In this document: positions 12,047-23,470 of the stretch, one piece after another
Layout: each line of letters starts with the position of its first letter
Numbering within the stretch: position 1 is the first letter of the stretch
From: Otatea glauca
Taxonomy: Eukaryota; Streptophyta; Magnoliopsida; Poales; Poaceae
Direction of reading: 5' to 3'
Assembly (NCBI GenBank): GCA_036346275.1
Contig: CM070723.1
Location: forward strand, 49,368,743 to 49,432,742
DNA: 64,000 bases
The notes under the pieces: model-generated
Seen by the model: the letters and a program-made list of their open reading frames with translations, nothing else
Told to the model about the DNA's origin: nothing
Database searches by the model: none
Made by a program: the position numbers and the translations under genes

Positions 12047-13873
12047 ATGAAAGCTAAAGGAACTTGCTCTGCGATAGGGAATAGCAGAGAAGAGCAAGTA
12101 GAAGTGCATGAAGCACCCCATGAAGAAATGGCCATAAACTTTGTAATAACAGGAGAATCTCTGAATAGAGCAACAGCCAACGTTGATGCATACTTTGCAA
12201 AGAAGATTGCCTCGATCATTGATCATAATCCCGAGCCTGCATCTCTCGCAGAGTGCAAGAAAAGGCTAGATTGGGAAGAATGGAAAAAGGCAATCACTAC
12301 AGAGTTAGTTTCTCTGAACAAGAGAGAGGTGTTTGGGCCCGTATGCCGTACACCTCCCTATATAAACCCCGTAGGTCACAAATGGATCTTTGTTCGGAAG
12401 AGAAATGAAAACAACGAAGTTGTAAGGTACAAGACAAGGCTCGTAGCTCAAGGTTTCACTCAACGTCCTGGAGTTGATTATGAAGAAACCTATTCTCCGG
12501 TAATGGAAGGAATTACCTTTAGATATTTGATCTCAATGGCAGTCAACTTGAAGTTGAGAATGAAGCTAATGGATGTTGTCACAGTATATTTGTATGGAAA
12601 CTTGGATTCGGAGATATACATGAAAGTACCGAAAGGAATTCCTATCCCGAACCAAGACGGAGCAAATAGAAACCTGTACAATGTGAAATTGGAGAAATCA
12701 CTGTATGGGCTAAAGCAGTCAGGAAGAATATGGTACAATCGCTTGAGTGACTTTCTCTGCAAGAAAGGCTACACAAACAGCGAAGATTGTCTATGTGTGT
12801 TTATACAACGATCCCCGAATAGATTCTGTATAATCTCCGTCTATGTAGATGACTTGAACATCATTGGGACGGATGAAGAAATTGAAGAAGCATGCTCATA
12901 CTTCAAGTCTGAGTTTGAAATGAAGGATTTGGGTAAAACCAAATTTTGTTTAGGCTTGCAGCTTGAACATGTCCAAGGAGGAATCTTGGTACATCAATCA
13001 ACCTACACGCAGAAAGTGTTGGAAAGATTTGGATTTGAAAAAGCATATCCTGCAAGGACTCCAATGGTCGGAAGGTCGCTCCAAGCAGACCAAGATTCAT
13101 ACAGACCTAGAGAAGAGGGGGAGGAAGTCCTGGGAGCAGAATTCACATATCTGAGTGCAGTTGGAGCGCTCATGTACCTTGCGAATAGCACTAGACCGGA
13201 CATTGCGTTTGCTGTGAATTTGCTAGCCCGGTACAGTGCAGAACCCACCAAAAGGCATTGGAAAGGGATCAAGGACATCTTCCGCTACCTCCAAGGAAGC
13301 AAAGATCTTGGTTTGTTCTTTAGAAAAAATAATGAATTGAATTTGGTTGGCTACGCCGATGCTGGGTACTTATTAGACCCGCATACTGGCAAGTCCCAAA
13401 CTGGCTATGTTTTCATATGTGGAGGAACCACAATTTCTTGGAAGTCGTCTAAGCAGACTCTCGTCTCAATGTCGACAAACCACTCGGAAATCATTGCTTT
13501 ATATGAAGCATCTCGTGAATGTGCATGGCTCAGAAGAATGGTTCACCACATCCAGAAGTCGTGTGGCTTGAACATTGAGCAAACTCCCACGATAATCTAT
13601 GAAGATAATGCAGCTTGTGTTGCCCAAGCACAGATAGGTTATGTGAAGAGCAATCTCACGAAGCATATCAACCCCAAGTTCTTCTATGCTCACGAATTGC
13701 ATAAGATGAACGAGATCAAGATATTGCATACTAAGTCATGTGAAAATCTTGCAGATTTGTTCACTAAATCACTCCCAGCATCTACCTTTGAAAGGTGCGT
13801 GAAAGGAATTGAGATGATAAGACTTAGAGAAGTGCAGATTTCAGGGGGAGATATTTCACATACTCCCACATAA
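12047..13873 (+). CDS. Copia-1 reverse transcriptase and RNase H (open frame within a dead pol)
   Basis: An open frame of 608 codons covers RT and RNase H. RT features: KWIFVRKRNENNEVVRYKTR near residues 107-126, the first catalytic Asp in LMDVVTVYLYGNLD, and the catalytic YVDD box in VYVDDLNIIG at about residue 267. RNase H follows with its acidic residues in GYADAG, NHSEIIALYEA and YEDNAACV. The frame is only the C-terminal part of an ancestral gag-pol; the listed start is the first ATG of the open stretch, not a known initiation site. All catalytic acidic residues look intact, although upstream integrase and gag are broken. Confidence 0.9.
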   Translation: MKAKGTCSAIGNSREEQVEVHEAPHEEMAINFVITGESLNRATANVDAYFAKKIASIIDHNPEPASLAECKKRLDWEEWKKAITTELVSLNKREVFGPVCRTPPYINPVGHKWIFVRKRNENNEVVRYKTRLVAQGFTQRPGVDYEETYSPVMEGITFRYLISMAVNLKLRMKLMDVVTVYLYGNLDSEIYMKVPKGIPIPNQDGANRNLYNVKLEKSLYGLKQSGRIWYNRLSDFLCKKGYTNSEDCLCVFIQRSPNRFCIISVYVDDLNIIGTDEEIEEACSYFKSEFEMKDLGKTKFCLGLQLEHVQGGILVHQSTYTQKVLERFGFEKAYPARTPMVGRSLQADQDSYRPREEGEEVLGAEFTYLSAVGALMYLANSTRPDIAFAVNLLARYSAEPTKRHWKGIKDIFRYLQGSKDLGLFFRKNNELNLVGYADAGYLLDPHTGKSQTGYVFICGGTTISWKSSKQTLVSMSTNHSEIIALYEASRECAWLRRMVHHIQKSCGLNIEQTPTIIYEDNAACVAQAQIGYVKSNLTKHINPKFFYAHELHKMNEIKILHTKSCENLADLFTKSLPASTFERCVKGIEMIRLREVQISGGDISHTPT

Positions 13874-14110
13874 ATCTCGAAGATGAATTATGAATACCCA
13901 ACATGAATCTCAAAGACTAGCAATTGAAGTTGGGAGAATTGTACTCTTTTTCCTTAGCAAGTTTTTCATGAAGTTTTCTTGCATAAGGTTTTAACGAGAC
14001 AATTCGTGCAACATAATAAGTGTATGCTATGTACTCTTTCTCTAAGTATTTTTTCCACTGGGTTTTTCTGGAGTTTTAATGAGGCATATGCATCTCGCGG
14101 CAAAGGGTCC

Positions 14111-14119
14111 AAGGGGGAG
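14111..14119 (+). other. Polypurine tract of Copia-1
   Basis: AAGGGGGAG lies immediately before the 3' LTR, at the position where plus-strand DNA synthesis is primed. Confidence 0.85.
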
Positions 14120-14345
14120 TGTTGGGAAACCAGATGGCCCATTGAAGGCCTATGCTGGTCCCTTAGCCTAAACCCTAGGTGAACGCTATAAAAGGAGGAG
14201 GGGGTCCCCCCTATGTACAAACAATCATTAGCAATAAAAGAATTTCACTGTTGCTCTCCCTAAACACGTGTCTCTCTCTCGTTTTGTTCTCAAATTTAAA
14301 TCTGTTCGGGAACTCCGGACTATTCGATAGCGAGGTTCCTTAACA
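14120..14345 (+). repeat. 3' LTR of Copia-1
   Basis: 226 bp, same length as the 5' LTR, with about 16 substitutions and no visible indels. It keeps the TATAAAA box at 14187-14193, oriented towards the phosphatase gene whose ATG lies about 1 kb downstream of that box. Confidence 0.93.
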
Positions 14346-15194
14346 TATTTTACAAAATATTCGAAAAAAAGGCAAAGTTTTTATTACTTCCCCTTATTTT
14401 CCTCGGGCAAACTGCTTTGTCCGCACCAGTCCACTGCCATTTGTGCTTCCCTCCTTGCTTCGCTTCACCACCCACCCTCCCCAGCTTTGCTCCTTGGCTT
14501 AGCCCTCCTTCGTCTCCTTCCCCCTCCCTGGATTTTGGCGACAAGGCCGAGGAAAGAGGGGGGAGAGAGAGAGAGAGGAACAGAGAGGAGGGACAAAAGG
14601 GCAGCAAAAGGAGAGAGCACACAGCAAACAAGCAGCCTCAATCTCTCTCCTCTACTTCCTTTTCTCTCACCTCACCTCAGCGCACACAAACATTTTCGTT
14701 CTGCCGTCCTGCTCTCCCGTCCCATGTCCTATCTACCTCGCTTGTGCCAGTACAACTACAAGTAGTAATAGGAGGAGGAGGAGTAGTAGGCCTTGCCAGT
14801 GTACCAATCCTAGCTCCTGCGTCCTAGCTAGAGGCTAAGGTGGCGGGGAGCGAGGTGGTGGCTGCATTGCCTGCAGGGGAGGGAGGTTCTTGGGCTTTGC
14901 TGTTCTCCCACTGGTTGGAAGATTTGTGATCCTGCCATCAGAATCCCATCTTGGTGCGGTTTGCGGCGGCGAGGCGGCTGATTGGCCCTTCTTGGGGTTA
15001 ATTCGGTCCAAGATTTGAGGTCCCCGGATCAAATTCCTGCCTTCGGGATTGCTTCGGTCCTGGATTTGAAGGTTCTTGCTGCAGAGATCGCAACTTCTTG
15101 CGGTGGCCGGATAGATCCCTCTTGCTGGCTGCGGAGGTGGAGGGGTGCTTAGGCTGCTGTGCCCCTGCAGAGGAGAAGCTATGCCTATGAGACA
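14346..15194 (+). promoter_or_regulatory. Promoter and 5' UTR region of the phosphatase gene
   Basis: Between the retrotransposon end and the ATG lies a CT-rich stretch (about 14440-14720) with CCTCC and CTCTCTC tracts on one side and a GAGAGAGAGAG run at about 14557-14580. Both are common in grass core promoters and 5' UTRs. No clear TATA box or upstream intron could be fixed. The natural promoter appears to be at most about 850 bp long before Copia-1 sequence begins. Confidence 0.5.
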
Positions 15195-18100
15195 ATGAGA
15201 GAGGAGAGCACCAAGAAGAGCAAGGTAGTGTGCCCGGTTTGCTTGATCACATAGATCACTGCATCTTGCTGTTTCTTGTTGTTGAGCGGTGTTTTGATCA
15301 GGTTGCTGATGTGTGTTTCTTTTTCTCCCTTTTGTTCTTCTTCGTTTGTGTAGCTTTCATGGTCCAAGTCCCTCGTGAGGAAGTGGTTCAGCATCAGGAC
15401 CAAGGGACAGGACTTCCATGCTGATGTTGATGTCAGCCAAGGTATGGTTAAATGCCCCATTTTGGTTGTTCAAAGATGAGTAATTGCAGCTTGTTTTTTT
15501 TGTTTGTTTGTTAGGATTTATTTTTGTGCATTTATTTTGGTATTAATAGTGCTCCAGCCCCAAATGGCATCCTTTCCCCTTTACCCTTCTTTGCTGCTCC
15601 TGTGTGGTTTGGGCAGCTTGCTCATCTGATCCAAGAAAGTTCATTGCCCGGGAGTTATCCTATTGTCTTTGTAGTTATCTTCTTATCCAATCCTTTTAGT
15701 CTAAGTTCCTGGTCTTGGTTCAAAGTTAGATGAGCAACTAATTGACATGTCTCAATCAGACACTATTTTCCTCATGGATATTTACGTTTCAGTTTCAGTT
15801 TCCAGTTTCGATCTAGTGATGCACAAGCCTTTAAAAGGTCCCAACCAACCAACATCCTTTTTGCCAGCCAGCACATCCTGCAATTTTTTTTATGTTGCTT
15901 GGAATGATCCTTCTGTCTGGATGTTCCTCATCTATATCCCATTTTCTCCGGTGTACGTTTCCAGTTTATGATTTAAGGACAGGGAGTTCATCAAAAGATC
16001 ACAAGCAAGCAGCTTTCCCATTGCATTTGTTGCAGCCTTTGTTTAGTATTGTGCTGAACTTGCCGTGTGATCCAGGAAGGTTTGGTGGTGGAACACGGAG
16101 GGCCAGCTTCTCAGCGAGCGAAGCAAGCACAAGCACAGCCAAGAAAAGCAGGACAGGTACAGTGAAAAGAGGCATTTGGACCACACCCCTCTCTCTTCTC
16201 ACACTCCTCCACGGATTCAGCTTTCTCTTTCCACAATTCTGTTTTGTCCTGCTTAGTTTCCTCTTTGTCAAGCTCCTTTGAATCTTTCTCTACAGCATCA
16301 ACTCTCTTCTTCTGCCAAGTTATCTGATCGTTATTGCCTGTTGTTTGCTTATTGGCCGGTAGACCGGCCGTCGAAGCGGAGCGCCGATCGCGTTCGCCGA
16401 GGGAGGAATGATTTCTATGTGGCACGCCTGACAGAGGTTCAAGATTACAGGTAGGTACCATTGATTCACCATGCGTGTTTATCTGCTAGGGCCATCAGGT
16501 CTGTTGTGTAATGTCAGTGTCGTAGAATGGATGGAATCTGGCATCTCTGCCTGAATATCATTTTTCCACATTGCTGTTAGGTAGTTTTTGCAACTTGACT
16601 TTGCTACATTATGTTGAAGGAATCTGATGGATTATTCTTTTGCTTCCTTTTGCATGTAGAATCTTTGCTGCTACGTGGAATGTCGGTGGTAAGTCCCCAC
16701 CAAGGGGGCTAAATTTAGATGAGTGGCTCCATTCTTCCCCTCCTGCCGATATCTACGTGTTAGGGTACATGTTCAATGACCTTCCTTCAGAGCCAGTTTG
16801 ATTTACGCGGTGTTGATTTCCAGCTATTTTTGTTAAGTTGATTTGTCAATCTTTTGTAGATTTCAGGAGATTGTCCCTTTGAATGCTGGAAATGTTCTCG
16901 GTACTGAAGATAACATTCCAGCAACGAAGTGGGTATCCCTTATTAGGAGGACACTGAACAAGAATCCTGGGGCCAGTGGTTATGGTGGCTATCATACGCC
17001 ATCACCGGTCCTTGATCCGGTTGTAGAACTAGATGCTGATTTTGAGGGGTCCGCAAGAAGGCAGGATAACTTCTCGTTCTTCCATCGTCGATCGTTCCAG
17101 AACCTCAGCCGTAGTTTAAGAATGGATGCGGACTACATGTTCCCACAGCTAAGGTTGGATCGCAGGTTTAGCGTTTGTGATCCAGTTAGCTTGGGAGGCA
17201 GACCAAGTGACTTTCACGGAAATCTGCTGTGGGTTGGTTCTCCAGATGAGGAGAACATCGATGAGGAAGTGAACAACACTGCACAATTCTTGCCATTCCC
17301 TTATAGCTACAACACTTCAGGACCTACTGAAGAAAATGATGAGCAATCAAACAGCTCTAGGTATTGTGAATGCTCTCATAAGCATTGGTAGTTTTTACTT
17401 GGATCTGATGCGACTTACTCTAAATTTTTCTAAATGTTGAGCTTAATGGTACTGCATTTTTGTGCTTCTTAAGTTCCTTGGAAATTAACTCGTCGAAAAT
17501 ACCTGTGGCTTTTCAGGTATTGTTTGGTTGCCAGCAAACAAATGGTTGGCATATTTCTCGCTGTTTGGGTACGCAGTGAAATAAGAGATGATGTGAGAAG
17601 CTTGAAAGTGTCTTGCGTGGGTAGAGGATTGATGGGTTATCTTGGAAATAAGGTGCCATAGAATCAATAAGGATATAGACATCCCTTGTCTGTAGACATT
17701 TAATCATTGTTAATATGCTGTAAATTTCTTGTAGTAAGGTCCTTCCCTTTTATTGCAGGGTTCTATATCAATAAGCATGTCTTTGCACCAGACGAGCTTC
17801 TGCTTCGTCTGTTGTCATTTGACCTCAGGGGAAAAGGAAGGGGATGAATTGCGCAGGAATTCTGATGTTTTGGAAATTTTAAGAAAGACCAGGTTTCCAC
17901 GGGTTCGTGGGGCCGGTGATGTTAAGTCACCTGAAACAATTCATGAGCACGAGTAAGTGACTTATATTTGTTTTTCAGCACACTAATGTAGAAGTTGCAG
18001 CAAACTTGTCTAATAATTGGTTGCCCCCCTAATACTAATTGCAGTCGTATAATATGGCTTGGTGATTTGAATTATCGGATTGCCCTGACCTATTGCTCAG

Positions 18101-18813
18101 CAAAAGCTCTTGTTGAAATGCACAACTGGAAGCAATTATTAGAGAAAGACCAGGTAATTTGCAGTGCACTATCAAGATTATTCATTTCTATTGCTATTGT
18201 GTGTTCATTGTCAGGGTGCTGATTTTGTACCTTAGTAAACTACAAAATGTTTGGATGATTAAAATGTTTCAGACCAAAAAGCCTATACACTTGTTTTGGT
18301 AGTTATGAAGAGTACAATAAACCTTTGAATTTACCTCTTATGGAGCAGCTTCGAATGCAACAAAGATATGGGCGAGTTTTCCAGGGCTGGAAGGAAGGAA
18401 GGATTTATTTTCCTCCCACATATAAGTATTCGTTCAACTCAGATCGGTATGCTGGAGAGGGCATGCATCCCAAAGAAAAGAGGAGAACACCTGCATGGTA
18501 AATTTACTTAGTTTGTGACTTCTTTATTTTACCTTAGATTATTGCTTACTGACAGTCTCTCTTCCCTTTTGTTTTCGGCTTATGGACTAAAAGGTGTGAT
18601 CGCATTCTTTGGTATGGTAACGGCCTCAATCAGCTATCTTACGTTCGTGGAGAGTCTCGCTTCTCCGACCACAGACCAGTGTACAGTATTTTCATGGCAG
18701 AGGTTGAGATTGTCCACCAGAGGAGGAGAAACATTGGCTATTTCAGCTCTAGAATTGAGGTGGAAGAGCTTTTACCGCATTCTCAGAGCTACAGAGATAT
18801 AACCTCGTACTGA
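15195..18813 (+). CDS. Type I inositol polyphosphate 5-phosphatase, 11 exons, 566 aa
   Basis: Removes the 5-phosphate from inositol polyphosphates or phosphoinositides, acting in Ca2+ and membrane signalling. Exons: 15195-15224, 15354-15441, 16076-16156, 16363-16450, 16660-16764, 16860-17360, 17517-17652, 17759-17952, 18045-18153, 18349-18497, 18594-18813. All junctions are GT-AG and the joined frame has no stop. Landmarks: MREESTKKSKLSWSKSLVRK at the N-terminus, RIFAATWNVGG at about residue 96, FQEIVPLNAGNV at about 132, the catalytic WLGDLNYR at 412-419, PAWCDRILW ending at 500, and FSDHRPVY at 517-524. The insert between the FQEI and YCLVASKQM blocks (about residues 150-298) is Ser/Asp-rich, as in plant type I enzymes. 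The ATG was chosen because MREES..KKSKLSW matches the conserved N-terminus of the CVP2/IP5P4-like group; the exact orthologue is not determined. There is no signal peptide or membrane segment, so it is probably cytosolic or peripheral membrane. Confidence 0.95.
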
Positions 18814-19200
18814 TTTGACTTATCAGCATGATGCAAGGTACACTAACTCTTCTTGGAGGTCGAGAAAATTCCAATGATAATACAACTTGCACTTTTGTTC
18901 TGGTTGCACTAAGGTCTATACATGATTACACTACTTTGTTTACTTGTATTCCACCTTTAATTACTCTTCTCCTTGCGTCATGCTGGTGCAGGTTAGGAGC
19001 ATGCAGTGTAGCTTAGGAGGTTGGCCGAAAGTAATATATGTAGGGTTAAAGATTCAGCTCATCAGATGCGAGTTTGACTAATTTTTTTGCCTTTGACTCT
19101 TTGTTTGCTGACTTGAGACATGCTTAGTGTCTAAGATACGATTGCCAATAGTGGTGATATGATCTGAGACCTAATGTGCGTCCATGCTTTTCTTTTTTAC

Positions 19201-19291
19201 AATTACACAAATATTAAAGCATAAAGGAAGGGTAGATGGTGATTACTTACCCTTTCGTTTGTTTTAATATTTGTGCAACTTGTATTAGGAG
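19201..19291 (+). repeat. Small foldback repeat, copy 1 of 3
   Basis: A ~90-bp block whose ends are inverted (CACAAATATTAAAG near the left, TTTAATATTTGTG towards the right) around a core GGTAGATGGTGATTACTTA. It is the same family as 38870-38960 (minus) and 63541-63630 (plus). Similarity to copy 2 extends somewhat beyond these limits. Confidence 0.75.
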
Positions 19292-20270
19292 TGAAAGCAT
19301 TGAAGCAATGCTCACATGTTTATTTGGCATTCCTCATGACAGATACTCAAGAAAGAATGTGCAAATACTAACTTAAAGGTACATTTCTGAATTATCCAGA
19401 CATAATTAAAAACTCTTGCAAACACTGACTTGATTAACATTGTTTTGTGGTATCATTGCAGGATATTTTGGGCAATTTTGCAGGCAACCATTATGTCAAC
19501 GGAAAAGTATCAGCCCATGTCACTAACTATACACTTGATCCAACTCTAGCATCTTAGTTTCTCTGAGCAAATTATTGCTTACAGTTTTTTCGTTCTTTCT
19601 CATTGTTTAGAGTGTTAATAAACACCATATATTCTTTAGCTTTGTAAACCAGCTAGTGTATCCCATGCATGTCGTGGAAGAATTATTGCAAAACATGATA
19701 CTTGAACTTAGCTTTAGCAGAACTGTTCCTAGCCTGAGGGAGGAATGATGGATGTGAGATGTTTGAATAGTTACAATCATGTGTATAACTTTTTTTTTGT
19801 AGTGCTTGAGCAGTTAACTGAGGCATGCATTTGTTGTAGTCATTAATGTGTGAAAAAGATTGGCTCCCTCCATTATGCTCCCAGATGGCTTTGCTCTGTG
19901 TAATGCTCCTCGAAATCTCAGGCGTGGGCGTTTATTTATCAAATCAACGTCGTGCCTTCCATTTCTTGTACTCGTTGCATTTGCAACATGGCAAAACGAT
20001 GCTTTTTCCATCACCTCACCTCAAATGGCATGGACACTGGCTCTTGGAAGAGCTTGCTTTGTTCATTGATGTTCATAAAACAAAAGGAATTTACTGTATG
20101 TATGGTTCTTGATATGTTTGGTGTGGCACTGGTCGTAGACTATGGTTAGTCTTGATCTTACCCAGATCACGGAAATAATGCCCCTCTGGTATTATAAGCA
20201 TATTGGAAGAACAACTTGCCCTCGTTTTGGTCTCTAGCAGAATGGAATCATATGCTCTGTTCTCTCCTCC

Positions 20271-20360
20271 CCATGTTCATGCGGCCATTGCCAAATGATA
20301 TTGGAGCCAAGTTGCCCATGTTCATGCATCCATTGCCAGACGATATTGGAGCCAAGTTGC
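20271..20360 (+). repeat. 45-bp tandem duplication
   Basis: Two adjacent 45-bp units (20271-20315 and 20316-20360) share CCATGTTCATGC, CCATTGCCA and GATATTGGAGCCAAGTTGC with four differences between them. It lies downstream of the phosphatase gene and is not coding. Confidence 0.9.
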
Positions 20361-21168
20361 GTCGTCTCTGCTGCTGTTCAAATGGCACATTGTGCTGTTC
20401 TCAGTGCGCTTGTTGGATAAAAAAATTGTACAGTCTGGAGAAATTCAGCTTGAGAATTTGTCTTCCACATTGCATTTAGCTGATATAGACATAATATGGC
20501 AGTTGCATCAACAGCAGAGCATGATGCCGATTAATCCAACCTAGATCCAGAACTTTGGCCTAGATTGGGAGTTTTGTCTCCTTGCTTCAGAGCTCTGGCT
20601 CTTTGTGCTCTACTCTAGAAGAAAAAAAAGATACCTTTTTATTCCCTGCTATCCATGTGAAGAGAACTAATATCATTCAGTCTATGCTTTGCAGTGTGAT
20701 TAAAATGTTGTTATTTTGCGATTAGTTTTTTTAACAGATTACAGAACAGCAGCTCCAGCAGCTTAAGTAAATCAGAAAGCAAAAGAAAGAGGGGAAGAAA
20801 TGCTGTTCCAATAGTGCAAGTAAAAGATAAAGCGCAGGGTAGGAAGAGAAAGGAACAGTCACATCCAATAAACCCAAGTAGCACAAGCAAAGCATCTGCA
20901 TTGACACTTTTTTTTGGGGGTTAGTTTTATGTATCCTGAAGGCCGAAGTCACAGCTTGTTTTTGTAGATCGTAATCAGTATGGGCGTTGTCTCTTGGCAT
21001 GTACTATATTGTCAGAATCAAAATATTGTCTTGTCTCTTGGCATGTACTATATAGCAATAGGATCTGCATAAGCGCCACTGACCTGTACTGTCCGGCCGT
21101 TGCACATTTGTCTCTCTTCAGGCCCAAGGTCAAGGTGGCATGGCCGACTTGCAAATTTGCTGAAACTA

Positions 21169-21708
21169 GGGTCCGCTTCGTTGGAAGCTAACTTTATTAT
21201 TACTAAACTTAGATACGTGTGATTAGACGTACTTTTGGAGCCAATAAAATTTAGCGTTACAAGTGTGACAAAGTTTGATAAAAAAAATTGAGAGATTGTT
21301 TGATTCAAACCTAAATTTTGCCACATTTTGCCATGTCTTAAGTTAAACAAGTTTGACCGAGTTAGACCTCCGTTTGGTTTATACATGTGAGAAGATTTTT
21401 TTTCTTGCTATCCAGGTTCTACACGTTATTGACTCAAAAAAGTATGGTAAAATTCATTTTCCTAGCCAAAGTGTGGCTACAATTTTGATAACCTAACTTT
21501 AGAAAGTTTGGCAAAAAAAACTATGGCTAAACATGGCAACTTTAGTATATGAACCAAACATTCCCTGAATCTATGACACATTGAATATAGGGCTAAGAAA
21601 GTGTGGCAAGCCACAGTTGTGACAACGAACCAAACAATTAATTGTCTAAGAATCTATAGCACGTCTAAGCTTAAGCATGACAATTGAAACTTTCAACCAA
21701 ACAAACCC
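21169..21708. mobile_element. Tourist-like MITE, ~540 bp
   Basis: The left end reads GGGTCCGCTTCGTTGGAAG and the reverse of the right end reads GGGTTTGTTTGGTTGAAAG. The flanks are CTA and TAA, a possible degraded 3-bp duplication. A second GTTTGGTT pair inside (about 21370 and 21545) suggests a nested or duplicated arm. There is no coding capacity. Confidence 0.6.
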
Positions 21709-22130
21709 TAAATCTATCATGCACATCACGGAGTTAGATGACAACCTTGTAGTACAACAAATGTTAGAGATATGGTTTCCTCGAATATCTAAATAGTTGG
21801 TTAAAGATAAGGATTTCTCAAATATCCAAAGTAGGAGCCCAAATCTTAATCGATTTGAACTCAATTGGCTATATAATGCCACATCTATGTACATGTAAAT
21901 TGAAATGCAATTAGTAGATTTATCTCCTGTGGGTTTTTTTCTCCTTTGTAAGGGTTTTCATGTTAAAACTCTATGTCTCGTTTTTGCATCTCTAATCATA
22001 ATAATTGGTATCAGAGCTTAGGATTTAAAATCTAAATCATTACCCTTGGGCGGAGGCAACTCTCGTGGGTGGCACTAGTACGGCAACAGGTGGCATGGGC
22101 AGCAGCAACTAAAAGAGAGGAGCGCACAAC
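21709..22130. other. Non-coding spacer
   Basis: No gene or repeat boundary recognised. The segment near 21990-22040 contains GGTATCAGAGCTTAGGATTT, which resembles an LTR-element primer-binding motif, but no LTRs were found around it. Confidence 0.4.
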
Positions 22131-22296
22131 ATGAAGCTCCCCACAGCAGCAGTCGCTTCCCAGCTTCTCTGAGCCCTCGCCGCCACGGCTAGTGCTTCGA
22201 TCAGGACTATGGCATAGGCTACGTGAAGCAGGTCCTCTCTGAAGCCTCCTGCTTCGCCTAGAACGTCTTCAACCATACGAGGCCGCGGACCATAGG

Positions 22297-23470
22297 CAGG
22301 GTTTACATTGTCGAATCGAGGTCGGAAATCGCCCTTCCGGGTATCGATTTTCGTCGAAAATCGATTGAAACCGAACTAATTGCAAAATAAAAACTTTTTA
22401 AACTCAGCGGTCAAACAGCGGTCAAACAAATAAAAATCGACCGGTTTTACCGATTTTCTACCGGTTTACATCGAAATCGGCACACTTAGTGAAAATTGAA
22501 AAAAAAAATCAAAGAAAATTGGAAAATTTTGAAAAATGCTGAATATTCAAGCAAAAGTAATATGAGAACTCAAAACAATGGCCTCTTATACTAAAGCTCT
22601 GTTTTGTGATAATATGATAAAAAGTTAGGGCATTTGTAAGACAATCAAGGATACTCGATGAATGGTTAGCACTACTGGGAAAACAATTATTAACGACGCG
22701 GGATGTGTAAGACAATCAAGGATACTCGATGAATGGTTAGCACTACTGGGAAAACAATTATTAACGACGCGGGATGTAGTCATTAAAAGTTATTAACAAC
22801 CACAGAATTATGGTCATTAGCCATCGTTAAAGGCTCCACAGTTAATAGTACTAATGACCACGCACACTTTTTTTAACAACGGGATAGGTGATGTCATTAA
22901 TTATGAAGAAACGATGACCACTTTTCTAGTATTAATAACCACTTTTTAGTCACTGCTCTGCTTGATATTGTTGAGTATTAATGACCACTTTATAGTATTA
23001 ATAACAACCTATTCTTTCATCACATACCAAATTTATATTAAAAAATAGTCCAGCTATTTTATTCATGATCATTTCTTAGAAACAAAGACATAATTCTGAT
23101 TCCGTAAAAACATCCCGGATTAATACCATGAACCAAAAATTATATTATTGCATCTAGAATGTACAATTAGAATGTATATTTATCTATATACATGAAAGTT
23201 TTTCTTTTTTTCCCTTTTCTATTATCTATATTCGGTTTTGCTAAAAAGTATCTCACAAATTCAGTTTTTCAACAAATTTCCAAGCCAGATGTCAAAAAGA
23301 TATTAATACTAGTTTTAGGAAACTTTTGGATAAATTTCCCCAAATTTTTTGAATTTTTTGAATCTGAATTTGAATCGACTGATTTATCGATCTGTTTCGT
23401 TTCTCGAGCCGGTCCTATATGATTGAAAATCCTTATTTTCGAGTGATTTTCGTTAATATTTCAAACCCTG
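22297..23470. mobile_element. Non-autonomous hAT-like element (family member b) inside the BSP relic
   Basis: The left end reads CAGGGTTTACATTGTCGA and the reverse of the right end reads CAGGGTTTGAAATATTA. The flanking octamers ACCATAGG (22289-22296) and ACCGCAGG (23471-23478) match at 6 of 8. The interior shares TTTTCGTCGAAAATCG-like words with member c. It also contains a nested CACTA-type terminal fragment near 22669. Confidence 0.7.
22637..22960. mobile_element. CACTA-type terminal fragment with a 71-bp tandem duplication
   Basis: A CACTACTGGGAAAACAATTA motif, the usual start of grass CACTA (En/Spm) elements, appears twice 71 bp apart. The whole segment 22637-22707 is duplicated at 22708-22778. 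Downstream are repeated TAATGACCAC words, typical of CACTA subterminal arrays. No matching opposite terminus (TAGTG) was located, so this is a partial or truncated copy nested in the hAT-like element. Confidence 0.6.

Larger units (their letters stand above)
7356..14345 (+). mobile_element. Copia-type LTR retrotransposon, complete but frame-broken (Copia-1)
   Basis: A 6,990-bp element bounded by 226-bp LTRs that begin TGTTGGGA and end CCTTAACA. The order gag, protease, integrase, reverse transcriptase, RNase H identifies Copia. The flanking pentamers are CATTT (7351-7355) and TATTT (14346-14350), a 5-bp target duplication with one mismatch. I counted about 16 differences between the LTRs, roughly 7%, so the insertion is not recent. 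Gag, protease and integrase are interrupted by stops or frameshifts, while the RT-RNase H frame is open. The element lies in the same orientation as the downstream phosphatase gene and ends about 0.85 kb before its ATG. Confidence 0.95.
18814..21168 (+). other. 3' region of the phosphatase gene and intergenic DNA
   Basis: A possible 3' UTR intron runs from the GT after GATGCAAG (about 18836) to the AG before GTTAGGAGC (about 18992). An AATAAA in GTTAATAAACACC near 19616 is a plausible poly(A) signal. No further coding sequence is visible up to 21168. The repeat at 19201 and the 45-bp duplication at 20271 are listed separately. Confidence 0.45.

Noticed and set aside
22000..22030. GGTATCAGAGCTTAGGATTT, resembling an LTR primer-binding site
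   Set aside because: No LTR pair or retroelement protein fragment was found on either side.
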